DNA of 64,000 nt, taken from Saprospiraceae bacterium. GTDB taxonomy: Bacteria; Bacteroidota; Bacteroidia; Chitinophagales; Saprospiraceae. The notes below the pieces were generated by a model. The model did not search any database and had not been told where the DNA came from. It saw only the letters and a list, made by a program, of their open reading frames with translations. Both the position numbers and the translations under genes were made by a program. Each line of letters starts with the position of its first letter. Position 1 is the first letter of the stretch. Positions 34,719-43,023 of the stretch are shown piece by piece. The DNA lies in assembly GCA_019638385.1 (NCBI GenBank), contig JAHBTW010000011.1:1-64000 (forward strand), written 5' to 3'.

Positions 34719-37421
34719 CTAGTTGATGTCAATGGATACGCCGGCTTTTGCGTATCGTCCAAAAATGAATTGCCTGGAATCAATGTAGAAGGCCGGAGTA
34801 ATGTCTTGTATCACAAATTGAGTTGCATTAAAAGTGTTGTGTAGCTCAAATGTGATTGCCGTTTTCCTGTAGAGATACCTCAGCGAAAAATTGTGAATAA
34901 ATAAATCGGCGCTGCCAATGCCGCTAAAGGACGTGTAGCGCCAATCGGTCGTCAATAAAAGTTTGCGTCCCATCAAAGCCTGTTTGTACTTCAATAAGAT
35001 ATTCCACATTTCCTGATTGCGCGCCCCTTCATCCAATTCACTCCTGAAAGCGAATCGGGTAAATTTTATGCGCGTTTCAAAATCATAGGATTTTTCTTTG
35101 AGCGTGGTAAATGCGCGATAGTCAATAGCGCTGATTTGGTTAGAAACAGCCGTGAGCGCTTCATTAGGGGCACGATTGTAGGTTTTATTAAAAATGTAAC
35201 TTGGTTCGAGCTTCATTTGAAGTGGAAATCGCTCGAATATCTTACCTACTTTGCCGACAAGGAGCAAATATTGAGAAGGAAGCTGGTCAAAATATTGCTG
35301 GATAAAGCCATACTCATTGAAATCAAAGGAGGCATTGTTGAAAGCCTTTCCGGAGATGCCTGCCAATTCCAGTACCATTCCCTGATTGCCAAGCGCAAAT
35401 GTTGTAGCGCTGAAACTCATGACCCGTTCACGTTGTGGCGACAGCTTATGGAAGTCAGGGATGGCAATCGTTTGAAAATTGAGGAATTCTTGCCCCGGCA
35501 GCATTTGATAAAGTGGAAAAGCCGAAGTGCTTTGTGAATAAGAGAAGGATAATTCGTCATCCTGATTGAGAGAGTAGCTAAGTCTGGCGCTATATTCCAG
35601 CACATTTTTGGTTTCCTGAACACTCCGGCCGGTAGCGGGGAAGGTGTTGAGTGATAAACCCGCTCTTGCGTTGATACTTATCGGTCCGGCATTAATTCTA
35701 TGCTCTATGCAGGGGAGGACCTGCCGGTAGCGCAGGCTGTTTTGCTCGCCTTGCCAGGGAGTGTTTCCTATGCCGTTTTGAGGTTCTTCTGCCAGTGAAA
35801 ACTCTTTTTCCCCGGATAAGTCGTCCTGTAAGTACCGAAAGCCCAACTGGGTGAACTGACTTTTCCAGGACACCTGATAGAATGCATTGGCCAGCAGGCG
35901 CCGTTGATTCAGGGGAATGGTTTGACGGAGCATTTGCATCCCGTTGAGCGGAAGGCTGTCGAAAAGGGAAGCATAAAGAGGATTGTTGTGCGAGAATGTA
36001 CGGTATATGTCTCGATTGCTTGTACTGTAAAGCGTGTTGAAGTGTAGTCCGCTTTGGTCGGAGAAGCGGCGTTCCACAAACAAGTTGTGATAAAAGTCTT
36101 TTGTATTCCCTGCATTTTGGAAATCATAGCGAAATAACTGCGACTCATCCTGCAAAAAGGCGTTCTCATCCTTTGAAAAAACGGCATTGAAGTTGTACCG
36201 CAACTTCATATTTTTAGGATTTATGACCAGTTCCGCTTTATTCTTCGAATTGGCCGATGAAAAGTGTTGCGCTTCGTTGAAGAAAAACCGGAGTGGGTTG
36301 TCAGAAATAAATTCCTGATTGAATATCCGTTGCGAACCAACCCGATCAAAATAGTTAAAACTCCCCAGAAAAAGTTCGACATTAGGTGCGATGTCAATTT
36401 TTCCGGTAAGGCCGACGGAAGCCGTTCGGTTGCTAACGTATTCCCGAAAACCGTAGATTTCGTTACTGTATTCGGGATTCTCCCGCAGGCGACTAAAATC
36501 AGCCGGCACGTCAAATATCTTTGCCAGCGCTTCTGCGCCCAGATTTCTGATATCGGATAAGGAAATGCTTTTATCGCCGAAATCATCCCATTCTCCCAAT
36601 AGTTGAAACCTGACCTTACTTTGTAAAGAGAAAAAGCGCCCCGTTCCTCCCGGGCGAAGTTGATCCTGATGGCCGAGGGTTGCGCTCATGCGTCCGAAAA
36701 AAGCCTGATTGAAATCGTCCTTGAGTTTAATGTCTAATACGACGAATTTATCCTGTGAGAGCAGAGACGACTTGATTTTATCATCTTTCTCATCAAACCG
36801 AACTTCAACCGACTTAACCCGGCCGGGAGAGAGATTTCTGGTAATCAGCGCAGCGCTACCGCCCGATATTTCCTCTCCATCAACGAGTACTTTATTGACC
36901 ACCTTGCCGTTCACCCGGAGGTCGCCGTTGGGCAGTATCTCAAACCCCGGCATTTTTGCCAGTACCTCCTCCAGGCTTTGGTCGAACTCATCCGTCCAAT
37001 ATTCGGGGTTGTAAATGACGGTGTCTTGTTTCACGATGAGCGGAGGCAGCTTGGCCGTCACCTGCGCTTCTGTCAGCATATACGCTTTGTCTTTCAGCGC
37101 GATGTTTACTTCGTATCGCTTGTTCTTCTGAGCATCGATAAAAATATCCTTTTCGATATTTTCGTGGCTCAGGCTATTTGTTTTGAGGGTGAACGCCAGA
37201 GTGTTCCGGTCGTTGAACGTCAGTTCATAGCGCCCCTTATCATCAGTGAGTTTGAACGCGACTACTTCATTGGTTTTATACCGATACAGTACAATTTGTG
37301 CATACTCTACCGGTGCTCCGGTCTCGATATCCGTGACGACTCCATGTATTTGTATCTGCCCCAATGCCGGGCAAAGCGGCGCCAGGAACAGGATGCCATA
37401 GAACAAAAGATGGCGACACAT
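34719..37421 (-). CDS. Outer membrane TonB-dependent receptor-like protein
   Basis: 900 residues with signal peptide (MCRHLLFYGILFLAPLCPALG). A carboxypeptidase-regulatory-like domain opens the protein (~22-110; IHGVVTDIETGAPVEYAQIVLY), then a plug-like region (~130-230; SLEEVLAKMPGFEILPNGDL, VNKVLVDGEEISGGSAALITRN), then a long beta-barrel ending FGRYAKAGVSIDIN. No clear TonB box. Such proteins next to GLPGLI genes are frequent in Bacteroidota. Its ATG lies 4 bp after the GLPGLI stop codon, so the two form one operon; ligand unknown. Confidence 0.88.
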   Translation of the reverse strand: MCRHLLFYGILFLAPLCPALGQIQIHGVVTDIETGAPVEYAQIVLYRYKTNEVVAFKLTDDKGRYELTFNDRNTLAFTLKTNSLSHENIEKDIFIDAQKNKRYEVNIALKDKAYMLTEAQVTAKLPPLIVKQDTVIYNPEYWTDEFDQSLEEVLAKMPGFEILPNGDLRVNGKVVNKVLVDGEEISGGSAALITRNLSPGRVKSVEVRFDEKDDKIKSSLLSQDKFVVLDIKLKDDFNQAFFGRMSATLGHQDQLRPGGTGRFFSLQSKVRFQLLGEWDDFGDKSISLSDIRNLGAEALAKIFDVPADFSRLRENPEYSNEIYGFREYVSNRTASVGLTGKIDIAPNVELFLGSFNYFDRVGSQRIFNQEFISDNPLRFFFNEAQHFSSANSKNKAELVINPKNMKLRYNFNAVFSKDENAFLQDESQLFRYDFQNAGNTKDFYHNLFVERRFSDQSGLHFNTLYSTSNRDIYRTFSHNNPLYASLFDSLPLNGMQMLRQTIPLNQRRLLANAFYQVSWKSQFTQLGFRYLQDDLSGEKEFSLAEEPQNGIGNTPWQGEQNSLRYRQVLPCIEHRINAGPISINARAGLSLNTFPATGRSVQETKNVLEYSARLSYSLNQDDELSFSYSQSTSAFPLYQMLPGQEFLNFQTIAIPDFHKLSPQRERVMSFSATTFALGNQGMVLELAGISGKAFNNASFDFNEYGFIQQYFDQLPSQYLLLVGKVGKIFERFPLQMKLEPSYIFNKTYNRAPNEALTAVSNQISAIDYRAFTTLKEKSYDFETRIKFTRFAFRSELDEGARNQEMWNILLKYKQALMGRKLLLTTDWRYTSFSGIGSADLFIHNFSLRYLYRKTAITFELHNTFNATQFVIQDITPAFYIDSRQFIFGRYAKAGVSIDIN

Positions 37422-37425
37422 AACC

Positions 37426-38115
37426 TCAGTTGCCTTCTTTGTTGAGCAAATCCTGCAGGGCGCTTTTGTCCGTTTTAAGGGCGCCTTTCTCTTCTACCCA
37501 TACGCCCTCCGTAGGCTTTAGACTGCCGACCGGCTTGAGGACGATGGATTCCATAATATATCGGCCCACATAAGTGCCCTGAATACTCATTTCTACAATA
37601 AGTCCCGGCAAGCCCCAAATGACACACGGCCCACCGGATACGGGAATCTCCGTTGTAAACCATGCCGTTATGGTGTATAGCTTGGGGTGGGGATGCTCTG
37701 CGGTGGCTTTTTGCACTTTGTATTTACCGATGGTTTTGAATTCATCGTGAATTTCCCAATCATAAACATGCGCGGTCTGCTTCCTCAGCTCATGTCGCCG
37801 TTTTTTTGCATTGTACTGCTGTTCAATGACCTCCAATGACTTTGCGTCCCAGAATGAAATTTTATCTTCAGCATGCACATAAATGCGATAGCCTTCCTCC
37901 GTAGTCCATTGCTGATTTGTCCGGTTTTCAATAAAGCTGAATTCAGTTCCATTAAATCGCAGCGTGTCCATCCAGAATTTATTTTCTCCTATGTGTATTT
38001 CCCTTTTATAAACGACCTCCCCGCTTATCTGGGCGTGGAGATAAAAGGGTAAACTCATTACTAATAAAGCTGCTAAGAACCTTTGGGTGGTTTTGTTGGA
38101 AAAGAGGAATTTCAT
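37426..38115 (-). CDS. GLPGLI family protein
   Basis: 229 residues, signal peptide after a short basic start (FLAALLVMSLPFYLHAQ). The family name motif is present as WGLPGLIVEM at about residues 167-176. The upstream region has the usual YRIYVHAEDKISFWDAKSL and ITAWFTTEIPVSGGPC. Periplasmic or outer membrane-attached; function unknown. It is the first gene of a two-gene operon with the TonB-type barrel protein. Confidence 0.92.
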   Translation of the reverse strand: MKFLFSNKTTQRFLAALLVMSLPFYLHAQISGEVVYKREIHIGENKFWMDTLRFNGTEFSFIENRTNQQWTTEEGYRIYVHAEDKISFWDAKSLEVIEQQYNAKKRRHELRKQTAHVYDWEIHDEFKTIGKYKVQKATAEHPHPKLYTITAWFTTEIPVSGGPCVIWGLPGLIVEMSIQGTYVGRYIMESIVLKPVGSLKPTEGVWVEEKGALKTDKSALQDLLNKEGN

Positions 38116-38183
38116 AATTCAATGATTTTTAAGGTTATTAAATAAGGCTGAAGTAATTAAGCAGGAGGCGATCCGGGAATCGT

Positions 38184-38191
38184 CAAAGTTA
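38184..38191 (-). promoter_or_regulatory. Probable -7 element for the GLPGLI operon
   Basis: Minus strand TAACTTTG, 69 bases upstream of ATG 38115; a TTTG at 38219-38216 lies 24 nt further upstream, slightly long for a -33 element. Confidence 0.45.
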
Positions 38192-38331
38192 TTTCAAACG
38201 GTGATTAATTTGAGTCAAACTAATTTTATTCCCGAAAAGCCTCCTGACTTTAGATACGGATTGTAGCCTTCATATCATACCACCCAAACTTGTCTTGTGC
38301 TTGAGTAAGTACAAATGAGCCGGCAAAAAAA

Positions 38332-38610
38332 TCACGGCTGACTTGGAGGCGTTGGCACATGAGGGCCATAAACGGCTTCATACAGTTTATTGCAATTGCA
38401 GAGCCAGCATTGCGCCACAATTTGTCCGGCGCTATTACGTACTACGCAATGAAGGGCCTCCTCTGCATTTCCATTTTCCTCCGTTGCCGACACAAAATCG
38501 GCATCCTGGAATTCAATAGCAATGGGCGGCTGAGAAACCGGGTTGGAACCTGCAAATGCTGCGGTAGCAAATAAAGCAAAAAATGCGAAAAGGAAAAAAT
38601 GCTTTTTCAT
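38332..38610 (-). CDS. Small secreted Cys-rich peptide, unknown
   Basis: 92 residues with a clear signal peptide (MKKHFFLFAFFALFATAAFA), leaving ~72 acidic residues. Four cysteines are clustered in the second half (HCVVRN then AQCWLCNCNKLYE). The tail is proline-rich (GPHVPTPPSQP). I recognise no family. It could be a precursor peptide, a small toxin or a structural surface peptide. An HTH gene starts upstream on the same strand, 153 bp away. Confidence 0.7.
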   Translation of the reverse strand: MKKHFFLFAFFALFATAAFAGSNPVSQPPIAIEFQDADFVSATEENGNAEEALHCVVRNSAGQIVAQCWLCNCNKLYEAVYGPHVPTPPSQP

Positions 38611-38697
38611 GATGCTTAAAATTTAGTTTGAAAAATGTTGTGCCTACTCTTTTGAAGGTTTTCGGCAGTCCCTTATGATGATGCATCAATCATACTG

Positions 38698-38705
38698 CAA
38701 AAATA
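38698..38705 (-). promoter_or_regulatory. Possible -7 element for the Cys-rich peptide gene
   Basis: Minus strand TATTTTTG, 87 bases upstream of ATG 38610. Full TAnnTTTG match; no good -33. Confidence 0.4.
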
Positions 38706-38763
38706 TACCCTCTTGGAACAGGCTGCCGGTTCAGTATCGATCAGAACCGGTCAAAACATTTCA

Positions 38764-39024
38764 TTACCAGTTTTTTGTGCGATTGTCTTGCCGGCGCTCC
38801 ATGTCTTTTCCACTGTACGGAGGGGGCGCCGTGGGTAGCCCCAGCGTTTCATATACAATCATATAGTCCTTTGGCAGTAGCAGCCCGGAAGATAATTGCA
38901 GGTTGTGTTTTTTCAAACGGCGGTAAAATGTGCTTTCGCTCATGCCGTATTCCCGGCACAATTCTTTACGGCTTTTTACTCCGCTGACCAGATGAAAAGG
39001 GATGGAATTGGGTTCTTGTTTCAT
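38764..39024 (-). CDS. Small helix-turn-helix protein
   Basis: 86 residues from ATG 39024 (the frame is open further upstream, but that part does not look conserved). The core SRKELCREYGMSESTFYRRL fits a helix-turn-helix, followed by KKHNLQLSSGLLLPKDYMIV and YETLGLP, a pattern seen in short Bacteroidota HTH proteins. The C-terminus is basic. DNA-binding role inferred; target unknown, possibly the neighbouring Cys-rich peptide gene. Confidence 0.6.
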   Translation of the reverse strand: MKQEPNSIPFHLVSGVKSRKELCREYGMSESTFYRRLKKHNLQLSSGLLLPKDYMIVYETLGLPTAPPPYSGKDMERRQDNRTKNW

Positions 39025-39139
39025 GCGATTTGTTTTCAAGGTTAGATGAGCCTTCGTTTTCGCATTCCGGCACTGCGCCCGCTTATGGGATGTACGATAA
39101 GCATAGACGCAAAAAGGGGTAAAATTCCATAACGGAAAC

Positions 39140-39309
39140 ACAACTTTTTTTGTCAAAACCAACTTGAGTAGTTCTTTTCGCAGGCTTTCCTCGTCTAATT
39201 CGGCGAGGTGTTTTCAATTCGGGAAAGTTGCTTTTTGCAATGATCTGAGGCAATCACTTTGTCCAATTCTCGATCAGGATTCTTACCATTCGGCGAAAAT
39301 GGTAAGCCA
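39140..39309 (-). pseudogene. Possible frameshifted gene remnant
   Basis: On the minus strand two overlapping pieces read like one protein: NPDRELDKVIASDHCKKQLS in one frame and then HLAELDEESLRKELLKLV in another, with a frame change near 39205-39215. Neither has a start codon of its own. Parent family not recognised. Nothing else is seen in the 39025-39309 spacer. Confidence 0.25.
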
Positions 39310-39558
39310 TTAGAGAAGTTCCCGTTTGCGATCAAAAAGCCTATTATTCCTGATTTCCCGGATCATCTCCTCCGGTTCCTGGTCAGATTCCCAAGCGCCA
39401 TACAGCACTTTCCAATCCGGAACTGCCCTTGGGGCAACATCTTCCTTTAGCGAATTGGCTAACCTTGCGAGTAATTCAATCCGGATATCGGCGTCTAAAT
39501 TGTGGATCAAATCCCAGTAGCCCGCCACCAACTTTTCTCTTACAGCATTTGCTTCCAT
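39310..39558 (-). CDS. Orphan antitoxin-like protein
   Basis: 82 residues from ATG 39558. The helical N-terminus (DIRIELLARLANSLKED) and the tail WKVLYGAWESDQEPEEMIRE with IRNNRLFDRKRELL are typical of antitoxins whose toxin gene overlaps the stop codon. No PIN or other toxin follows; only the remnant at 39140-39309 lies there. It may be a leftover or act on a toxin elsewhere. Confidence 0.65.
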   Translation of the reverse strand: MEANAVREKLVAGYWDLIHNLDADIRIELLARLANSLKEDVAPRAVPDWKVLYGAWESDQEPEEMIREIRNNRLFDRKRELL

Positions 39559-39630
39559 AATACAACAGCATTGAACGATAAAACGAGATGGCAAGCAGGA
39601 TAGATTTATCCTTACGATGTATTGGCTCTT

Positions 39631-40374
39631 TCACAACAAATCAAAAGGAGTGATCAACCCAACCAACTCCTCTTCTCTCATTACCAATACTGGTCGTCCT
39701 TGATTTCTATTAAAAATTTGAATGAGTTCGCCAAGAGAGCAGTCCTTGTTGCAGACTTCTGCGTCGATCAAAATGAGCGTACCATCTTTTGTCGCATCTT
39801 CAATGGGTTGGGCTAATTTAGACTTGCGATTAGTAATTTCTGGCCCCAGGTACGCTACGATATTATTTTCCGAGAGCAGACGCCAAGTGCCGTCTTTGCA
39901 AATAGGCACATAAGAAAAGGAGTGCGCCAGCATTAGTTGCCTCACGAGATTGAGGGGCTGCCATAATAGCGCAGTAGTCGGACCCGATATCATCAGGTCT
40001 GAAACGGTCAGGTTCATTTGCTCTTTCATGATTATCCTATTGAGGGCTTCTTCAATCTGTAATGACAACTCAATGCAATGGCGTGTCAGATTTCTGGCGT
40101 AGGCGCCTTGGTGAAGCGCACTGTTTCTTCCATTTTGAACTAAAGCATAATTTTTATCAAATTCACTCTTTTCAAGTATTCCTACTGTGAGGTCGCCTAT
40201 TGACTTTTTATACGCCCCCAAATTTCCACTCTTTCCATACAATTGCATTCCAAGCCGCTCAATTGCAAAAACAATTTCTTGAAAGCCCTCTGCATCGTCC
40301 ATCGCGGTGGATCTTGCATGACGAAACATTCGTTTAAAATACAAGGCTTGTTCTTTGGTGATGCTTTTTATCAT
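39631..40374 (-). CDS. HEPN-like domain fused to a CBS pair
   Basis: 247 residues. Residues ~1-115 are all-helical and contain NGRNSALHQG, in which R83-x4-H88 with N after R matches the HEPN ribonuclease motif (RN/D/H xxx H). Residues ~122-247 are two CBS motifs: MNLTVSDLMIS with MLAHSFSYVPICKDGTWRLL, and GELIQIFNRNQGRPVLVMRE with ELVGLITPFDLL. CBS pairs bind adenine nucleotides or similar ligands. A ligand-gated RNase is inference; I know no named system with this architecture. It sits inside the TA-rich island. Confidence 0.75.
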   Translation of the reverse strand: MIKSITKEQALYFKRMFRHARSTAMDDAEGFQEIVFAIERLGMQLYGKSGNLGAYKKSIGDLTVGILEKSEFDKNYALVQNGRNSALHQGAYARNLTRHCIELSLQIEEALNRIIMKEQMNLTVSDLMISGPTTALLWQPLNLVRQLMLAHSFSYVPICKDGTWRLLSENNIVAYLGPEITNRKSKLAQPIEDATKDGTLILIDAEVCNKDCSLGELIQIFNRNQGRPVLVMREEELVGLITPFDLL

Positions 40375-40494
40375 TTTGGCTGCTGGTTGTATCCATCATG
40401 GTATGAAACTTCTTCCCACTGGCTTGCTTCACTTTGTACGGGGATAGTTTTTAGAGTTTCTCATAAGCGGTTAGAACGCTGCACAGCGAATTAA

Positions 40495-40614
40495 TCAAAA
40501 CGGGTTTTGGTTTTCGACCATGCCGCAGTTGGCGAGGTCAAGTGTACGGGCATCTTCCCCCCGTCGGTGTTTTTCAATGTTTTCGCGGATGAGCCGGCGG
40601 GCGAGGTCGGACAT
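40495..40614 (-). CDS. Micro-ORF, leucine-rich-repeat cap-like (39 aa)
   Basis: Too short for usual gene calling. It reads MSDLARRLIRENIEKHRRGE and then ARTLDLANCGM before ending at NQNPF and TGA. The pattern LAxxLIxxN...LDLxNCG resembles the N-terminal cap of Bacteroidota leucine-rich-repeat proteins, but the repeats are absent. It begins 19 bp after the stop of the decayed PIN gene. A similar micro-ORF is at 54488-54595. Confidence 0.45.
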   Translation of the reverse strand: MSDLARRLIRENIEKHRRGEDARTLDLANCGMVENQNPF

Positions 40615-40633
40615 GATAGTGTCAGATTGACGA

Positions 40634-41072
40634 TTAAATCAAAGGCATCAAGGTGATGAGATGACTGAAACGCTTGAAATCTTGTGTGTTGTGGGTTAAA
40701 ATTGTATCCAAGCCATGAACGAGCATGGTTGCCACGATGTTGGCATCATGTACTTGTTTGTCTGAAGAATTGGTTTCTTCCAGCAGGCGAAGCAGTCGGA
40801 AAGTTATCAACTGGTTGTCTTCTGCAACAAAGAAGTCCTCTTCTAAGCGCATAATGGTGCTTTCCAGCAACTGGAAGTCTATCTTTCCCAAAGATTGCAT
40901 TTCCCGACTGATGATCACAGCGAACTCGCGCAACACCTGCCGGCTTAACCACACTTTCGTAATTGGAGAATGCCTGTTGCAATTGGGCCCTTGCTGAAAA
41001 GCAAAAAGGAGACAGCGTATTGTTGGCGTACACCAGCACATTTGTATCTATGAAAATCTTTTCACCGGCCAT
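40634..41072 (-). pseudogene. Frameshifted PIN-domain toxin
   Basis: From ATG 41072 the protein begins like a PIN toxin (MAGEKIFIDTNVLVYANN, first Asp present), but the frame breaks near 40950-40960. The matching continuation lies in the next frame: VWLSRQVLREFAVIIS, a second acidic patch (EEDFFVAEDNQL), and SSDKQVHDANIVATMLVHG with THNTQDFKRFSHL. One extra base (or two missing) separates the halves. Its start overlaps the decayed antitoxin by 11 bp. Confidence 0.8.
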
Positions 41073-41293
41073 TGTCGCCATAAATTTCTGATCGGCTGTA
41101 CGTTTGACCGCTTTCGGGAAAATGGAAATCTGAAAATCTCAAAGAAGCTTCTTCGATGGTCGGAGTATCCGATTCCTGGGCTTTTATGAGGAGCAGATAT
41201 TGAATATCAATGAAGCGCCTCAATCTGGAGGCGTTTCGGAAGGCGCTTGAATTGATCGAATACTAACTGTTCTTTTGCCGTCCCCCGTTTCAT
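41062..41293 (-). pseudogene. Frameshifted antitoxin of the PIN pair
   Basis: ATG 41293 opens KEQLVFDQFKRLPKRLQIEA then LH and TGA. The family continuation is in another frame from about 41210: DIQYLLLIKAQESDTPTIEE, ending SRSEIYGDNGR and TGA at 41062-41064. This is the DUF2281/VapB-type arrangement (helical start, C-terminal SRxxIYGDxGR). A deletion at the frame change fits. It overlaps the PIN start as in intact operons. Confidence 0.75.
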
Positions 41294-41383
41294 CCCGCAC
41301 CCCGGCGATCCCCGCCTCATCCGGCCTGTTTCGCCTCAATTTTTTTTATTCAAACATAGATTTTTTTTCCACGGCAAAGTTTC

Positions 41384-41391
41384 TACCTTTG
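41384..41391 (+). promoter_or_regulatory. Probable -7 element of the atp operon
   Basis: TACCTTTG on the plus strand, 41 bases before the atpB ATG (41433). Full TAnnTTTG match; a T-run (TTTTTTTTCC) sits where the -33 would be. Confidence 0.55.
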
Positions 41392-41432
41392 CGCCGGTTT
41401 TGAAAAAGGTAACCCAAGAAGTCCTTTATACA

Positions 41433-42650
41433 ATGATATACAAGCGTTTAATTTATCTGTTCGCCGCCGCTTTACTTTGCTGCTCCGTTCCTGCGCTGGC
41501 AGGCGACGAGCACGGCGCCGAATCCAAAGAATACGACGCCGTCGGTACGGTGATGAATCACATCGCCGACGCCAACGAGTTCCATATCTGGAAGGGCATT
41601 CACCTGCCTTTGCCGTGTTTTCTCTATTCGCCCGGCCACGGCTGGACGATCCTGTCTTCCGGCAAATTCGACCACGGACACAAGGCCGTTGATCGCTATG
41701 TACTCAATCACGGTCGCGTCAATCGCATTGCCGTAGAGGGTTTCCCCATGGGCGAAGTGCCCATTGACGGCATCGTACACCGGGTAGATACGATCAAAAC
41801 TGCCGAAAAGGAAGAATACAAAGACGTTTATTTTGCGCTGTACAACGGGGAGGAGCTTCCCCTCCATGCGCCCAGCACCTTGGACGGCGGCATTCTCGGC
41901 GGCGGCATTACCTCCTTTTACGACTTCTCGATTACCAAAAACGTGGCCACCATGCTGTTGGCGGCGATACTGCTTATCTGGGTTTTTTCTGCCGTAGCAC
42001 GCGGATACAAAAGAAACGAGGGCAAAGCGCCCAGCGGCATTCAGGGCTTTTTTGAGCCGATATTTTTGTTCATCCGCGATGAAGTGACGCGCCCCATGAT
42101 CGGCGAAAAGCACTATGAGCGCTTCCAGCCTTTCATCATGACGCTGTTTTTCTTTATCCTGTTTTGCAATTTGCTGGGATTGGTACCTTTCTTCCCCGGA
42201 AGCGCGAATGTGACGGGCAACCTCGCCGTAACGCTCACGCTGGCCGTTTTGACTTTTTTGGTGACCAACCTCAACGGCAACGGGCACTACTGGCAGCACA
42301 TCTTCTGGATGCCGGGCATTCCGGCCTGGGTGAAAATCATCCTCACGCCGGTGGAGATTCTCGGCCTGTTCATCAAGCCGTTTTCGCTCATGATTCGTTT
42401 GTTTGCCAATATCTCGGCAGGCCACATCATCATTTTGAGCCTCATCGGCCTCACCTTCGTGTTCGGCAATAACGGAGAGAGCGTGGGCGGCGCCACCGTG
42501 GGCGTAGTTATCGGCGGCTTGTTCACCGCATTTATGAACCTGATCGAATTGCTCGTGGCATTCCTTCAGGCATTTATATTCTCAATCCTCACCGCATCGT
42601 ACATCGGAGCGGCCGTGGATGAGGGGCATCACCACGAGGAGGCGCACTAA
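41433..42650 (+). CDS. atpB: F-type ATP synthase subunit a
   Basis: 405 residues from ATG 41433; the preceding frame starts only with TTG. It is much longer than the E. coli protein (271) because of an N-terminal signal-like helix and ~140 residues of extracytoplasmic sequence (HIWKGIHLPLPCFLYSPGHG), as in other Bacteroidota. The a-subunit core follows, including the half-channel helix with the essential Arg in FSLMIRLFANISAGH. The C-terminus is His-rich (EGHHHEEAH). Forms the proton path with the c ring. First gene of atpBEFHAG. Confidence 0.95.
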   Translation: MIYKRLIYLFAAALLCCSVPALAGDEHGAESKEYDAVGTVMNHIADANEFHIWKGIHLPLPCFLYSPGHGWTILSSGKFDHGHKAVDRYVLNHGRVNRIAVEGFPMGEVPIDGIVHRVDTIKTAEKEEYKDVYFALYNGEELPLHAPSTLDGGILGGGITSFYDFSITKNVATMLLAAILLIWVFSAVARGYKRNEGKAPSGIQGFFEPIFLFIRDEVTRPMIGEKHYERFQPFIMTLFFFILFCNLLGLVPFFPGSANVTGNLAVTLTLAVLTFLVTNLNGNGHYWQHIFWMPGIPAWVKIILTPVEILGLFIKPFSLMIRLFANISAGHIIILSLIGLTFVFGNNGESVGGATVGVVIGGLFTAFMNLIELLVAFLQAFIFSILTASYIGAAVDEGHHHEEAH

Positions 42651-42654
42651 AATT

Positions 42655-42706
42655 GTTTCGGGTTTCGGGTTAGCGAACACGAAACGAGAAACACGAAACG
42701 ACAAAC
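42655..42706. repeat. Palindromic word tract between atpB and atpE
   Basis: GTTTCGGGTTTC (42655-42666) is complementary in 11 of 12 positions to GAAACACGAAAC (42688-42699). The tract is variations of GAAAC and CGAAAC. It may lower or shape transcript stability between the two genes. Confidence 0.55.
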
Positions 42707-42739
42707 TTTAAATTTTAACCACTTTTAAATATCTCAACA

Positions 42740-42931
42740 ATGGGAGCAATTGGAGCTGGAATCGCAGCATTGGGTGCAGGCATCGGCGTAGGCCTTATCG
42801 GCAGCCGGGCTATGGATGCTATCGCTCGTCAACCGGAAGCGGTAGGCGACATCCGTAACAACATGATCTTGACCGCAGCCCTCGTAGAAGGCGCGGCATT
42901 GTTTGCCATCGTGGTAGGTCTGTTGAAGTAA
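42740..42931 (+). CDS. atpE: F-type ATP synthase subunit c
   Basis: 63 residues, two transmembrane helices joined by the polar loop ARQPEA. The first helix is Gly-rich (GAGIAALGAGIGVGLIGS); the second carries the ion-binding Glu in ALVEGAALFAIVVGL. The Gln and Ser/Thr ligands of sodium-type c subunits are not evident, so it is probably proton-coupled. Forms the rotor ring. Confidence 0.95.
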   Translation: MGAIGAGIAALGAGIGVGLIGSRAMDAIARQPEAVGDIRNNMILTAALVEGAALFAIVVGLLK

Positions 42932-43023
42932 TCCTGCACACCGCAAAAAATGCGGCCGGATCGAAGCGGTTGGCTCTCGGTCCGGCCCAATTTTAAAGAC
43001 CAATTTTTAAACGCAAAATAGCT

